A DNA stretch of 64,000 nucleotides from Anaeramoeba flamelloides. Lineage: Eukaryota; Metamonada; Anaeramoebidae. The notes beneath the pieces were generated by a model, which searched no databases, was not told the origin of the DNA, and saw nothing but the letters and a program-made list of their open reading frames with translations. The translations under genes were made by a program, and so were the position numbers. Location: positions 10,499,001 through 10,563,000 of the forward strand of contig JANTQA010000036.1 in assembly GCA_027625915.1 (NCBI GenBank), written 5' to 3'. Position 1 is the stretch's first letter. The number at the start of each line of letters is the position of its first letter. Positions 12,400 through 24,600 of the stretch are shown here, piece by piece.

Positions 12400-13600
12400 C
12401 CTTTTTGAAAATTTTTAATTGTGTAAAAATTACTGAAAATATTTTTTGATTACCACTAGATATTGAAACTTTTAAACCATAATAACATTCGCTATGTTCT
12501 TTGTGAAAAGAGCCAATGTAATCTAGAGTTGGATCTTTCATTTTTCAAATTGTATAAAAAATTTTTTTTGATTAAATTTTTGGTTGATTGGATTATGTTT
12601 TAGATCTAGAGATGTGTTTATTTGAATGATTGAAATTAATCAATAAGTAAACCAAAAAAAAAAAAAAAATCCCAAAAAGTTGTTTAATTTCAATCAAATT
12701 TTTTTTTATAGAAGACCAAACACAAAAGATCACCATTTCCAGATAAATTTGTTGAAATCAAAAATGAAAATTAAAAAAAATTCGAACAAAAACTATTTCC
12801 AAAGATTTTTATTCTCTTTATCTTCTTGATTTGGAAGAACCCAAACAAACGATTAAAACCTTGAATTAATCTCACTATTACTATTTATTAGTATTTTGCA
12901 AAACATTTTGTTTTACAAATTTGTTTTCAAAATTCCTTTTTTAAATATTTTTATCAAATCTATCCATAACAAAAGATCACTATTAAAAAAATTAAAATAA
13001 AGGTGCTAAATTCTCGGAATTACAAAACAGTTACACCAGATTCAGCCCAAAATAAATGAAAAATATAAGAAAAAAATTCAAAATGATTTCAGAATTATTT
13101 AAAGTTTTCAAATTATTTTCAAAAATTAATAATTATAAAAGCAAATAATTTTGTCCGTTAAATATTTTTTCTCTGAAAAAGAATATTTCAAAAAATATCC
13201 TATTTTCTGAACCCAAACTGGAATTATATAAATTAAATAAAAATAGGGTTTTTATATACATTTTGGATAGTCTTTTGAAATGAATAATAATTTTTTAACC
13301 AAACCTTTTACAAGCAAAATTATTTTCATGAAGAATTAATGATAAAATCAAATAAAGAATAAGTAATTGTTTTAAATGTTGCAGATAAGATCAATAAATG
13401 AATTATTTTTTTTTATTTTTTCTTGATCAATTTTTTCTTTTTTTTTGATTTACCTTTTTTTGTTGTTATGGAAATATATTATACTAGGGCATATTTCACT
13501 CTAGTATTTATTAAGATAATGATTTATTTAGTTCAATAAATTATTGAAGGATTTAGTTTCATATGAATGGTGGGTTTCAGAAAATGAAAAATGTGCTGGC
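12400..13600 (+). repeat. 1.2 kb dispersed repeat E, uninterrupted copy
   Basis: Collinear similarity runs from here to about 45138-45900 and then 46931-47347. Shared landmarks in order include gttggatctttcatttttca, agatctagagatgtgttta, aagatcaccatt, a segment with ttttcagaaccc or ttttctgaaccc, aaagaataagtaattgt, and cactctagtatttat. This copy lacks the Tc1-like element of the other and gives its empty target site at TA 13184-13185. The class of the repeat itself is unknown; no coding content was seen. Confidence 0.75.
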
Positions 13601-13969
13601 CTATTTAAGGATGATACTTCTTGGGTATGGAAACAAGGTCGAAAAATCTTGAAAATATTTATTATGCGTTTAGTAATACTCTATTGTATTCAAAATTAAA
13701 ATGAAATACTTTGAAATAAACATAGAAACGTTATGAGAAAATTTAAAATACTTTTTTCAAATTCAAACAAATCCACAATATTCAATGATAAGATAATGGA
13801 ATAGGTGCTATTTAACAGTATTGGGTAGATTGTAAAGTTTCCTGGCTCTTGTTCCGTTACCCAAAACTTATCAACACCATTAAAAAATCACAATTTTATC
13901 AAAAAAAAAACATGAAAAATTAAGAAATTATTTTTTGCACAAGTGATTTTTAAAAAAGCATATTTTTAA

Positions 13970-14451
13970 TTATTAATCACAGATTGTGAAATTTTTATCT
14001 ATAATCGATAATCTTTCAATCGGATTTTTACCCCCCTGTGTATTTAGGGGACATGTCGTCAAGTGTCGTAGAGTGTCTTGGTTTTCTTGAGGTTTTCTAT
14101 TTTATTTATAAAATCTAACAATTTTTCAAATAAATAGAAAAATCAAGAAAACCTAAGGGCACTTTTTTTTAATTTAAAAAATTAAAAGTAAATATTAGAA
14201 ATTTTCTTTTTATTTCTCAAATTAAAAAAAAAAGCTAACGGTGGTGTTCAAGAATTAGAAATAATTGAGTAAAATCATGGATTTTACTCAATTATTACAA
14301 ATCCTTGAAAACCTAACGACATCAAATAGTTTCTATTTGTTCATGAAAATGATAATATTATTTTTTATACACATTTTAATTATTTTTCTTCTCTTAATTT
14401 TATTTGATAAATTTCCTTTAATTACTCCTTTCTCTAAATAAATAAATAAAT
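13970..14451 (+). mobile_element. SINE-like retroelement copy a, with nested insertion
   Basis: The element starts ttattaatcac and ends in an (AAAT)n tail. It is flanked by imperfect direct repeats of about 18 bp (aaaaaagcatatttttaa at 13952-13969 and a one-indel variant at 14452-14470). A second copy at 31828-32234 has different flanking sequence duplicated around it. Different target duplications plus an A-rich simple-repeat tail point to retroposition by LINE machinery. The element is about 210-220 bp without the insertion at 14055-14318. A pol III promoter could not be identified with certainty. Confidence 0.7.
14055..14318. mobile_element. foldback of family B nested in SINE-like copy a
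   Basis: Compared with the other SINE-like copy (31828-32234), about 264 bp are extra here, bounded by ACAT on both sides (14051-14054 and 14319-14322). The insert begins gtcgtcaagtgtcgtagagtg-like and contains small inverted repeats, such as a gagtaaaatc/gattttactc hairpin around 14259-14291. It ends aaaacctaacg. Related sequences sit at 5890-6240, 26748-27205 and 56265-56600. The 4-bp duplication is suggestive, not proven. Confidence 0.55.
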
Positions 14452-15036
14452 AAAAAAGCATAATTTTTTAAAAAATATTTCTTCAAAAAATTTCATTCTA
14501 TATCAAGAGATAAATTTTTTGTTTTTGATTTTTGTTTAAAAAAAAATCGAGAACATTGAATTTAGTTTTTCATTTTTTCGAGTAAGCAAAACATTCTTTG
14601 AAAGAAAAAAATAAAAATATTACAACATTAAAACAAGCATGTGTTTCAACACAGTTGCCATTTAAAACTTATATTTCTCACTTATTTGAAACTGTTGTAA
14701 ATTAATTGTAAAATTAAAACAATAAAAATATGAAAATTCAATTCAATTAAAATAAGTCTTTATTGAAAAATTAAAAAAAAAATGAAAAATAAAAAAAATA
14801 TTTTTCATTAAGAATTGGAGATGTTAAATTTTTTTTGATGAGTAAATTCGTAAAATTGTCTTTAATTTTCGTTTAAATTTCATTTAAATGATTTAGGAAA
14901 AGTTTAAGGAGATGTAAACAATTGTTTATGACAAAATTGCATTTAAACAACATAAAAAATTAATATCCATTTCCATCATTAGTAAGCAGATCAATATCGA
15001 GTGAACTTATTGTCAACCATTTAATGGGAATGATGT

Positions 15037-15061
15037 GTGTGTGTGTGTGGGTGTGTGTGTG
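15037..15061. repeat. GT microsatellite
   Basis: A short (GT)n run with one interruption (gtgtgtgtgtgtgggtgtgt and onwards), just downstream of the stop of the minus-strand gene at 15107. It could lie in that gene's 3' untranslated region. Confidence 0.8.
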
Positions 15062-15106
15062 CATGAATAATTAATAAATGCACAATCACTAATATTAATT
15101 TGATTT

Positions 15107-15967
15107 CTAGTTTTCTCTTTTAATTGTAACAAAATTATTTAGCCCCGTTTCCTTGTATTGGATCTGGGTTTGAGGTTTCTTTTGATTTGTTTGTGGCAAA
15201 TAATTATAAATTTCAAGATTTAGTTTGTCGTTGTTGGTTAGTAAAGGCAACAATCGCGAGACTAAATTTTTTAAATCTCTTCGATTTGAGCAATTTTTCA
15301 GAAGTTTTGGCCAATTCAAGATTTTGTTTTGGTGTTTCTGAAGAATTGTGTCGATACTAGAAAGGGTATCAAGAAGTGATCGGGTTTCCAATGAGACTTT
15401 TTTTCTTTGTAATATTTTTTGAATATGCATTTTTAATGGCGATCGAGAATTTGCGTGGATCGATAACGGGTGATAATTGCAAGCTTGCTTTCGGTTTTCA
15501 TTGATAAAACGATCCTTGTTTATTCCTTTATTCATTCGAACACTATTATTATTAGTGCTATTGCTCTTATTCTTCTTCTTATTATTATTCGTGTCATTAT
15601 TGGGATAATTTTTTGAATTCTCAAAAGAATTATAAAACATTTCTTTCAACTCGATGAGATTGCTGTATTCAAAAAATGACTCACCGTTGTCAAACACCTG
15701 GGTGAATTTAATCTTTTCTTTCTTTTTATCGGTAGGCTGCTCTACTTGGCTTCTTTTTTTTTGTTCCTGCTTTTGCAAGAGTTGCTTAAGATCTTCAAGC
15801 TCTTGGTTCAAATCTATTTGCTCGATTTGAAGTGTGTTCAGTTGGATCTTGAGGGTTTGGTTTTCATTACAAACCCTATTGTATTGCTTTTCAATTTTTA
15901 AATTTAATCGTCGTTTTTTTCTTAAATCGAATCCATTTGGATATTTTGTGGAATAGGTTCTTTTCAT
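15107..15967 (-). CDS. coiled-coil protein with basic N-terminus, 286 aa
   Basis: A single frame of 286 residues runs from the ATG at 15967-15965 to TAG at 15107. Residues about 14-21 are strongly basic (LRKKRRLNLK). They are followed directly by a leucine/isoleucine heptad-like helix to about residue 70 (NENQTLKIQLNTLQIEQIDL...). This order resembles a basic-leucine-zipper, but the canonical N-x7-R signature of bZIP basic regions is not clearly present, so a DNA-binding role is only a possibility. An Asn/Lys-rich low-complexity linker spans about 120-145. The C-terminal half (about 165-260) looks like a helical region with repeated leucines and no recognised family. There is no signal peptide or membrane segment and no intron is required. 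The ATG overlaps the stop of an unrelated upstream open frame, which is taken as chance. Confidence 0.7.
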   Translation of the reverse strand: MKRTYSTKYPNGFDLRKKRRLNLKIEKQYNRVCNENQTLKIQLNTLQIEQIDLNQELEDLKQLLQKQEQKKRSQVEQPTDKKKEKIKFTQVFDNGESFFEYSNLIELKEMFYNSFENSKNYPNNDTNNNKKKNKSNSTNNNSVRMNKGINKDRFINENRKQACNYHPLSIHANSRSPLKMHIQKILQRKKVSLETRSLLDTLSSIDTILQKHQNKILNWPKLLKNCSNRRDLKNLVSRLLPLLTNNDKLNLEIYNYLPQTNQKKPQTQIQYKETGLNNFVTIKREN

Positions 15968-17167
15968 TAGTTGTGTGGAATCGGTCTGTAATGTGTATGA
16001 AGTCTTGGAAAATTATAATTAAAGTGATAATAATTATTGTGTTTGTTAGTGTTATTTTTGAAAGTTGATGTTTCAACGATGCTTTTGGTAAAAAAAGAAA
16101 ACATAAAAAAAAGTATTTTTGAAAAAAATGATTGATGAAAAATGGTTTTTCCTTCTAAAATTGAAGTAAATAGTGACTGTTTTGGGATCACCTAAACACA
16201 CTATTCGTCAATTTTTGAAATTGTTTGTGGAAATAGATTTGTGTGTTTGAACGTAAAATTACGTCACAAATTCGAATTCTGAAATCAGAAAATATTTTAA
16301 TAAAGTGTTAAATTGATGATTCACTCACTCTTTCCTCAAATCTTCCTATTTTTGGAGGAAGAAAACATTTTCGAAATTTACAGTTTGATGGTGTAAAAAC
16401 ACGTGAATATTTCAAAACTTTTAATTATTTTTTTTGTAATTTTACTCAAATGAAAAAAAGTGAAAAGAATTCTTAAATCCAATAATAATTACTTCATGAG
16501 AACACGCATGTTTTTGAGTTAAATAAGCACAGACAATGATCAAAATGAAATACAAAACTGAAAAAAATTATTTATTTAGTTTCTATGGTCTATCCTAAAT
16601 CATTTGACAATTTAGATTTGAATTTGAAATGGAGAAAAAATTATTTTCAGTCTTTTTCTTTTTATGAAGAACTTTTCTGACAAATAGAAACTAATTTAGG
16701 TTTTATTTAGAATCCAGTATTTTGAACAGCACCCCCAATAGACCTTGTTTTGAAAACTATTTAAATTTTAAAAAATAATTCTTTTTTTGAAAAAAAACTG
16801 TAGTTTTTGAGAAATAGTGTTTTTTGTACATAAACTGTTTTTAAAAAAATTGTATTTATGTCAACAAAATAAATGGAGTCTTCTTCAAGCATTTTCCGAT
16901 ATTTAAAACTTTTCATTTTTTTAAATTTCCCCTACTTTAGTCAAAATAAAGCTTGCAAAAAATTTAATCCAGGTTTCAAAATAAAAAGCGTGTGTTTTTT
17001 TGTTCTAGAATACCTACATTAACCAATCAAGGAAACTGGTAATAAACCCTAAAAAAACATGGTATTGGTTTCTTAAAGTTCTATTATTTAAAAAAAAATT
17101 CTAAAAATAACGGATCAAATTACAAAATTTATCTCAAAAAATAGTACTTTTTTCATCAAATTTTAAT
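15968..17167. other. gene-free flank
   Basis: No gene is seen. The segment at about 16920-17140 is repeated in inverted form at about 38225-38430 (shared aaaaaacatggtattg-like and aagttctattattt-like strings). The rest shows nothing recognisable. Confidence 0.5.
16920..17140 (+). repeat. dispersed repeat, partner of 38225-38430
   Basis: The reverse complement of about 38225-38430 matches this segment in order: atgttttaaaataaagc-like start, a poly-T centre, catggtattgt..tt and a final tttatctcaaaaaatag. The class is unknown, with no TIR or tail defined. Confidence 0.55.
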
Positions 17168-17171
17168 TTAA

Positions 17172-18103
17172 GGGACTAGTCGATATTAAATTTTTTAAGG
17201 AAAATTTTCTAGAGATTTAGAATTTTTTTTGCCAATTACTTAGATTTGAAATCAAAGTGAAAAACTTCTTAGTATATTTATGAAATCTTGCTAAATGACA
17301 TTCATTAATTTTATTTATTGTTTTTATAGAAATAAAAAATTTTTGCATTTTTTTCACTTTTTTGAAAGTTGCTTTTTTTCAACTTATAGCAAAAATACAA
17401 AAAATAATAAAAAATATGAGCAAGAAAGTAAAACCTTGTTATGTTTGTAGAAGATCTACAAAAAATAGTTTGAAAAATAAACCTGAAAAGGTTTTTTTGG
17501 ATTTGCATGAAAACAGTATATAAACAAGAAATATACAATATATGCTTTACTCTTAATAAAAGATTTTAATTCTTTTATATTGTACCATTCTTTTTTTTCA
17601 TGAATCTACTTTTTCAGTTTACACTCTTTAGTTTTTGTTGAATTTGAAGTTTTTTGAAGTGTTCCCAAATTATCATTCCAAAAGTTTTTGCCAGAGTCAA
17701 AAAAAATCAAAGAAAAGAATATGATCTATTTTTTTAAAAAGTAATTATTGATAAAACAAATTGAGTTCTTTATAGAGTCAAGTTGGATGAACAGAAGTGA
17801 AAGAGAAAATATTCACTAGTTTTAAATTATTTTTTCGTTTTTAAAAATGAGAATAAAAATTATTTTTGAGAAAATAATTAAATCCAAAATTATATCTCAA
17901 AAAATTCTCATCAGTTCAAGATATTTTTTCAAAAAAAATTTTTTAAAAGTCACTTTTTTTGACAGAATTGTAAAATTTTAAAAAAACAAGAAGGAAAAGT
18001 TCTAACATTGAAAAAACCCGCCTATTTTCAATTCTAAACATATTTCAAGATAAGGATTCCTTATTTAGTTATTGGTCAAAAAAAAATAATAGAGACTAGT
18101 CCC
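17172..18103. mobile_element. TTAA-flanked inverted-repeat element (family C), 932 bp
   Basis: TTAA at 17168-17171 is followed by GGGACTAGTC. At the other end GACTAGTCCC is followed by TTAA at 18104-18107. A TTAA target duplication is the hallmark of piggyBac-type transposition, but the GGG-start TIR was not matched to a named family. The interior shows no transposase. The right terminal about 65 bp are homologous, inverted, to the left end of the 171-bp element at 18749. Related ends are at 59620-60309 and 61904-63114. Confidence 0.7.
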
Positions 18104-18300
18104 TTAATAAAAACAAAAAAATTTCCAAAAAATTGAGAATATTATGGAAAATTTTCAACTATTTGTATGAATAATTTAAATTTTACTGAAAATAATGAGA
18201 CCTTTACTTTCAAAATTGATTTGAACTTAGGTATACTACCTGCCATTAGATTGGATGTTACCTTGGTACAAGAAGAAATAAAAACACGGATAATATTTTG
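18104..18300 (+). repeat. local direct repeat, copy 1
   Basis: This segment (ataaaaacaaaaaaatttcc through gatgttaccttgg) is similar in order to about 18981-19215. It suggests that an older duplicated segment received the TTAA elements separately, or that both belong to one larger repeat. Confidence 0.5.
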
Positions 18301-18748
18301 AAACACGGATTATAGTCTTTGTGCACGCATTATTTTGATCACTGTAATAGTTTGAACAAACAAATAAACAAGATTCTCTTAATTCAAAAAAAAAAAAAAA
18401 ACCTACTGTTGACAAAATAGTCTGTTCAAGATTGTGTAATCATTGTTTGAAAATAAAAGACAATTTTCTTTTTTACTGGTATTGGAATTATAAATGGTGA
18501 AAAATTTTTATTTCCTTTTATCTTATTTTTATTTTATAAATAGAGTTCCCAAAGAAAGTGTTTTGTTGTAAATTATGGGATCTATTTGAATAAATGAAAT
18601 TGAAAATGAAGTGAAAAATCTCCAATTGAAAACTCAAATAATAGTAGACAAGACCTTTACATTAAAAGATCAAAGAAACTTACAATAAACCAAACGTAGA
18701 CATTGTGTTGATTTCTTCAAGGTCTGGTATTAAAAAAGAAACTTTTAA

Positions 18749-18919
18749 GGGACTAATCTCTATTATTTTTTTTTGATCGATTTCTAAAAAAAGTATTCCT
18801 TATCTAAAAATAGGTTTAATATTGAAAATAAACAGGGTTTTTCAAATATAAGTAATTGACACAAAATTTTATCAATCTCTATTAAATTTAGGTAAAAGAA
18901 TTTAATAGAGATTAGTCCC
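18749..18919. mobile_element. TTAA-flanked MITE (family C), 171 bp
   Basis: TTAA at 18745-18748 and 18920-18923 flanks a 171-bp element with a near-perfect terminal inverted repeat GGGACTAATCTCTATTA. No coding capacity. It is the cleanest short member of the family in the window. Confidence 0.8.
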
Positions 18920-18980
18920 TTAAAATGGGATATTAGGTCAATATTTATCCAACAAAAGAAAGAATTCCTGAGAACTTTTT

Positions 18981-19215
18981 CATTAATAAAAAAAAAACAA
19001 AAAAATTTCAAAAAATTAGAAAAAAATTCCAAAAGATTTTAAACAAATTTCCAAAATATCTGAATAATATTATGAAAAGTGAACAACTTACATTACTCTT
19101 TAAATTTTACTTCAATATTCAAGGTGTATATCTTCAAAAATGATTTGAAATGAGGCATACTATTGGATACTAAATTAGATGTTATAAAGGAATAAGAAGA
19201 AAAAAAACAAGATAG
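18981..19215 (+). repeat. local direct repeat, copy 2
   Basis: Diverged copy of about 18104-18300. It starts near attaataaaaaaaaaacaaa and ends near tagatgttataaagg. Confidence 0.45.
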
Positions 19216-21658
19216 GTTTTATTTTGTTACATATATTCGATGTTATGGTTACAGGTTTTATCTTTCCTGTTAAAAAAGACCTTGATCTCAAAGTTGAAAA
19301 AATTGAATATGGTTGTGGAAAAAAAAAAAGAAAAAAATGTAAAAAAAAACTAAACGCAATTTTTAATTGGAAAGATTACTCAAAATAAAAGCCAAAACTA
19401 ATTAAAAGATGTAACAAATTAAATTTGAAGAATAATCCAATTAATATTATTATCGATCAAATTAGCAGTAACAATTTAAATCCACTGTATTATCAAAACT
19501 AGGTTCATTGTTTTCGAGATCTCGAAAATAGTCTATTTTTCGCATAAATTTTTAATATTAGATCTACAATCAAAGAAAAGTCCAGGCTCAAAGATAGTAT
19601 TAGAAAAATTATTATTACTAACAAATTCAAATTTTTAAAATTCAGAGTTTGCCTTAAAGCTCAATAAAAAAGCCGAATTAAATCACTCGGAACACCATTT
19701 CAAATTGGTTTAATGAATCCCAAGGTGGTTATTCCAATAATTAATAATGTACAAAATTTCACAGCTTGCTAAAACAATTTACATTTGTTAATTGGGAAAT
19801 CACTGTATGCTAAACGTTTCCTTTTGTTTTTAATCATTTATTAAACCTTTTATTAATTGATCTTTCTTTTCGTTTTCATTCAGTAATGGTTTCCAATTGA
19901 AAAATCTTGTTGAACTTTTTGTTCGATTGATTTTAATGAAAAAAATGTAAATTTATCGACTTTCAAAATTTGTATTAGTTTAAACGATAACATTGCTTAA
20001 TCTCTGTTAAATTCACAATACTTCGAATTACAATTTGGAAACTTTACTTTGTTTTCCAAAAACTCATTATTCTAACTTTGCAATCTCTCGTATCTGTAAA
20101 CCACATTGATATTTTCCAAAAAAAAGTAAAAACAACCTTAATTTTTTTCAAATACACTAATTCAATAGTAGGCAAAAGAAATGAAAAAAAATTTTCATTC
20201 AACTTTCCTAAAAAAGATTTTAAAATCATGCAAAATTTCAAATTTTATAATTCTTAAAACCAGCTTAAATTATAATTTCCCTTCTAAAATTGGGGGCTTT
20301 TGATAATTTGATTGAATTCTTTCAATGTGATTATTTTGAAAAGCTGATTGAAAAATATGCTTTTTTATTTTGTAATTAACAGTAGTTTTCAAAACACGGG
20401 TTATTGGGGACACTGTACAAAAGTTTGAACTTTATTAAAACAGAAAACTTGATAAAAGTTTCACAAAGTCTCGATTTTTATAAAATGGTTTTGTATTGAT
20501 AATTTGTTTTAATTATGTAAGACTGTTATTTTCCAATTAATAAATGAAAATTTTTGTTTCAATTTCCAAAATATATATTAATTATTACTGCTACAATCAT
20601 TAAAAGAGAAAAAATTTTGTCTTAGAGATAAGTAAGGAAGTTATTTTTATTGTCTAAAAATATCATTTCTAAACGATAAGAAAAATTTTTTGAGGGTTGT
20701 CAAATAATAATTCATCTAAAAATTTTTGGAGAATGAAATAAAAATTTTCATTTTTTAATTGGAAAATTACAGTAATGATCAAGACGACAAAAATTAGATT
20801 GCCTTAATTAAATTTTAATCTTTAAATTCAAAAAGAAAAATTAATTAAAAGTTTACAAATACTGCTAAATTCTAATCTATTTTATTATATTTTTAGGACA
20901 ATAACAATTTTTTCATCTTCAAACTGTTTCTTATCGAACAGTCCAGCAAAAAGAATATTTTGTAGAGCAACCAATTTTACAGAGTTTCTTAACACTTGAC
21001 TTCATAAAATGCTTTATTCAAAGTTGACAATAAAAATTTTCAAAAAGGAAAATGAAGTTAAAAATTTTCAAACATAAATTGCTTTTAATCAGTATCAATT
21101 CTAATTGATTTTGTGAAGATCTTGAGGTTTTTTCAACAATTATTCCCAAATAATTAATAAAAATTGCTGTTGGAATTTAAAAAAAAAAACATTCTTATGT
21201 ATTAGAAAAGAACAGAATTTCGAACTCAAATTATGCTCAAAATCTAAGGAATTAGAATTCAACTATAATTTAAAAAACAAGATCATGTAATCACCTGACA
21301 ATTTCAGGTTAAATACTTTCAACAAATAATTGTTAGGAAAATTTCCAATTTTTTTTTTAATTTTAGAATAAAAACTATTCTAATTAATTAAACAACCAGA
21401 ATAATCAAATAATTCAGAACTAGAACTGTGTGTGTGTTTGTAAAAATCGAGGCTTTTTGAAGCTGCAGTAAGTTTCTCAATATTTCCAAATTTTTTTACA
21501 AAAGATCTTGGAAATATCTCTTCCACCTAGATACCTTCTTAACTCTTGTCTTGCAAAAAATAAGGTTTTTTGCGTCTAAAAAAAAAGACAAAAAGGCAAA
21601 TAATGTTGAAAAAGTAAATTTCATTATTTTTTGTTTTTCAATTTTGTTTTCCTTGCTA
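19216..21658. other. gene-free region upstream of transporter gene
   Basis: No coding sequence is recognised. An inverted copy of repeat G lies at about 19385-19590. At about 20990-21110 there is a relative of the foldback found in the transporter's first intron (aaaatgctttattcaaag followed by ggaaaatgaag). No promoter motif can be assigned with confidence. Confidence 0.5.
19385..19590 (-). repeat. dispersed repeat G, inverted copy
   Basis: The reverse complement begins ttctttgattgtagatct, passes through a gagatct block and ends with the gattattcttcaaa-like motif seen in the copies at 11195 and 63455. Confidence 0.5.
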
Positions 21659-24600
21659 ATGTCGTCCGAAACATCTTCTGAAGAAAACTCTCCGCTTCTT
21701 AAAAATTCAATAAACACCTCAGGAAAAGTTCCTGTCTCAGATAACGAAATGGGCATGATCAAGCCAAATGAAGAACCAAAAGTTGCAGGCTTATTTAGCA
21801 GTATTTCTAATTTGTCAAATGGGTGCATGGGTGCAGGTTTGTTTCTTTACTTTTTTTAATGAGCACAACGCAAGATCTTTAACTATTGTTTTGTTTCTTC
21901 AAAGTGGAAATTCTCCCTCTTCTAATATACAACCGTTTTTTTTTTCAATAAAAAAAAAAAAAAAAAACTAAAGCTTCACTCTATTACTTCTTTTGGTTTG
22001 TTTGCTTCCAAACCATTCTGAAAGATTAAGAACCATTTGTAATATTCATAACTGTTTTGTTTTTTGTGATTTAACAATTGTCTCGAACAGTTTTGAAAAG
22101 AAAATTTCCGAATAACTCAAAAAAAAAGTAAACAAATTTTGCTTTCTAATCAAATGAAAATACAACACTAAAAAAAATTATTTCCCAAAAAGGCTTGGAA
22201 ACACAGGAATTGCTAATTTTTAAATTAACGAAGAGATCTTTAATTTTGAATATTTCTCAAATTAATTTTAAAGATTAACAAAAGTGTTGAACAGAGTTTT
22301 CTGAGTTAAAACAAAAGTCAAGAACTAACATTAAAAGTTCGTTGCTGGGTAATGGTTTTTAGGACCAACACCATCAATTCGCTTAATTTTAATAAAAATT
22401 TATTCCAAAATTAACAATGTTAACAAGTTTCCAAGCCACTAAACACCATTTTTTAAAATGGAAAAATATCGAAACACTTTTGTAAGCGTTTCAAAAAAAC
22501 TTTTTCAATCTCTTCACAAATTATTTTTTTGTGAATTTTTAAAAACAAATTAAAAATACAAGCAGGCTGGAGTTTATTCATAGTCTCTCAAAAATGATCT
22601 TTTATAACAGTTAACTCACAACTTTACCAAATTGTGCACCACTAAAGTTTTAAATCGAATATTTTCTTTATTTTTTATATTTTGAACATTTTTCAAACAA
22701 TCAATACGAATAAATTCAAATAAATGCCTGAAAAATTTTTGCTTCATTGTTCATTTTACTAAATTTCTTTTACCCAAAGCTTTGAATAAAGCATTTAATT
22801 GTCTTAAATGCGAAGAAATTTTGTAAAATGTGTTGATCTTCAAAATGTTCTTTGCCAAGAACTGCTTTATAAGTATCAAAGATTTACAAAAATGTAAATT
22901 GAAACAAAAATTTTATTAAATTTATTTGAATTTATCAGTATCATGAAACCATTTCCAAAAAAAGACTGGTAATATTGAAGAAACCTGTTTACAAAGATTT
23001 GATTACATTCATTTGTTTTGCTTCTTACTGATAAATTCAAATATATTTAATAAAATTTTTAGTTCAATTTCCCATTTTGTAATCTCATATCTCAACTTTT
23101 AAAACAACCCAAGAGAAAGAATCTTTTGAAGCACAACCAATTTAACAAAGTGTTTTAACATTTAAAAGAATGAAATGCTTTCTTCAAAGCTTTGGTTAAA
23201 AAAATTTGAAAAATGGAAAATGAAGTGAAAGTTTTCAGATATTTATTTGAATTTATCAGTATCAATGATTTTTATTTATTTATTTTTTTTTAATCGAAAT
23301 TCAATCACATTGGTTGAACTTCGAAGTTTGGTTGGTTTATAAATAAAAATAAATTATAGAAAAGGAAAATATTTTCCAATTTTCAAAGAAAACACAAAAG
23401 TAAAAGGAAAAATGAATAATTTTACTTTCCAAAATTAGATGAAACTAAATTAAAAATATATTTAAAACTCCAAAGAATCAGAAGAACCAATTAGAAAGGT
23501 TTTTACATGAGATTTTTTTTCATTTATAAAATTGTTCAAGGTTTTTTTTTTATAACCCTAAACCAATTTTTGGTAAACCCCGCAATATCAAATTAACGAC
23601 CAGAATTTTGGAAAAATCAAAAAAATTGTTATCGTTTTTTTCTCAACAGATCTAACTGAAGAAATTTTTTTGTTATTTTTTTCTCGAAAAAAATATTAGA
23701 AAAAATATAAAAAATGATGCTATATTTTTCAGATCTACATCACTTGATATATTTGATATTTCCAAACAATACCAAGCAGCACACTATATCTCAATAATTC
23801 AGGGATTTTCATCCCATAACGCGATTCACAAGGAACAAAGAGTTTTTGTTTGTCTTTAATTTTTTTTTTTTCAGAAAAGACTTTCAATACCACACCCTTA
23901 CCAATCAACTTTCCTTTTACTCTCTTTATTTTTAATTTTTTACAAATCAATTATTGCCCGAAAAAATTTTAAAACTGGTAATTGGAATATAAATGTCGAA
24001 AATATTTCAATAAAGTTTTTGTTTTTTTTTCAAAGCTTTTTTCTATTTTCAAACCAATTTATGTAAATTAAAAATCACATTTTCTTTGAACCATCACTTT
24101 ATTGACAATTTAATAGGATCGAATTAATCTTTGAGTTTAACAGGACAAAGGGTAATCCATAAAAAAAAAAAAAAAAATATAAATAAAAAAATGAAGTTAA
24201 AGTTTTTACCAAATTATAAATTCAAATATCCTCTTTTTTTTTTCCCTTTTCTTCAAAGTTTAAAAATACTTTTTATTTATTTTTTCTTTTAAAAGAAAAA
24301 ATGGCAAGTTTAAAAATACTTTTCTTAAAATAAAAACAAATATTAGTAAACACGCTTTTCACATCTTTTTTTAATACTTTTGGGGTTTTATTAACTTTCT
24401 GTGTTATTATTATTTTTTTTAAAAAAAAGATTTGGCATGCTTTTCTTACCAATAAAAAAAATTATTAGATTTTCAAAATTTTTTTGGATCAATTAAGCTA
24501 AAGAAAAAAAAATATACATAAATATTTCTAGGGAAATGAAAACTTTTATAAAATAGATATTAAACATGCGAATTTTTTTAATTTCTAAAATTTATGTTAT

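Larger units (their letters stand above)
8219..15106. other. gene-free, repeat-bearing region
   Basis: No coding sequence is supported over about 6.9 kb. The stretch holds repeat H (about 10280-10500), repeat G (about 11195-11400), a TA-flanked MITE (11737-11931), a 1.2 kb dispersed repeat (about 12400-13600), a SINE-like copy with a nested insertion (13970-14451) and a GT-rich microsatellite near 15037-15061. An inverted pair of about 35 bp lies at about 8960-8995 and 9925-9960. Confidence 0.6.

Noticed and set aside
15107-15967. Firm call as a bZIP transcription factor
   Set aside because: A basic patch precedes a leucine-rich helix, but the N-x7-R basic-region signature is not clear, so only a coiled-coil call is kept.
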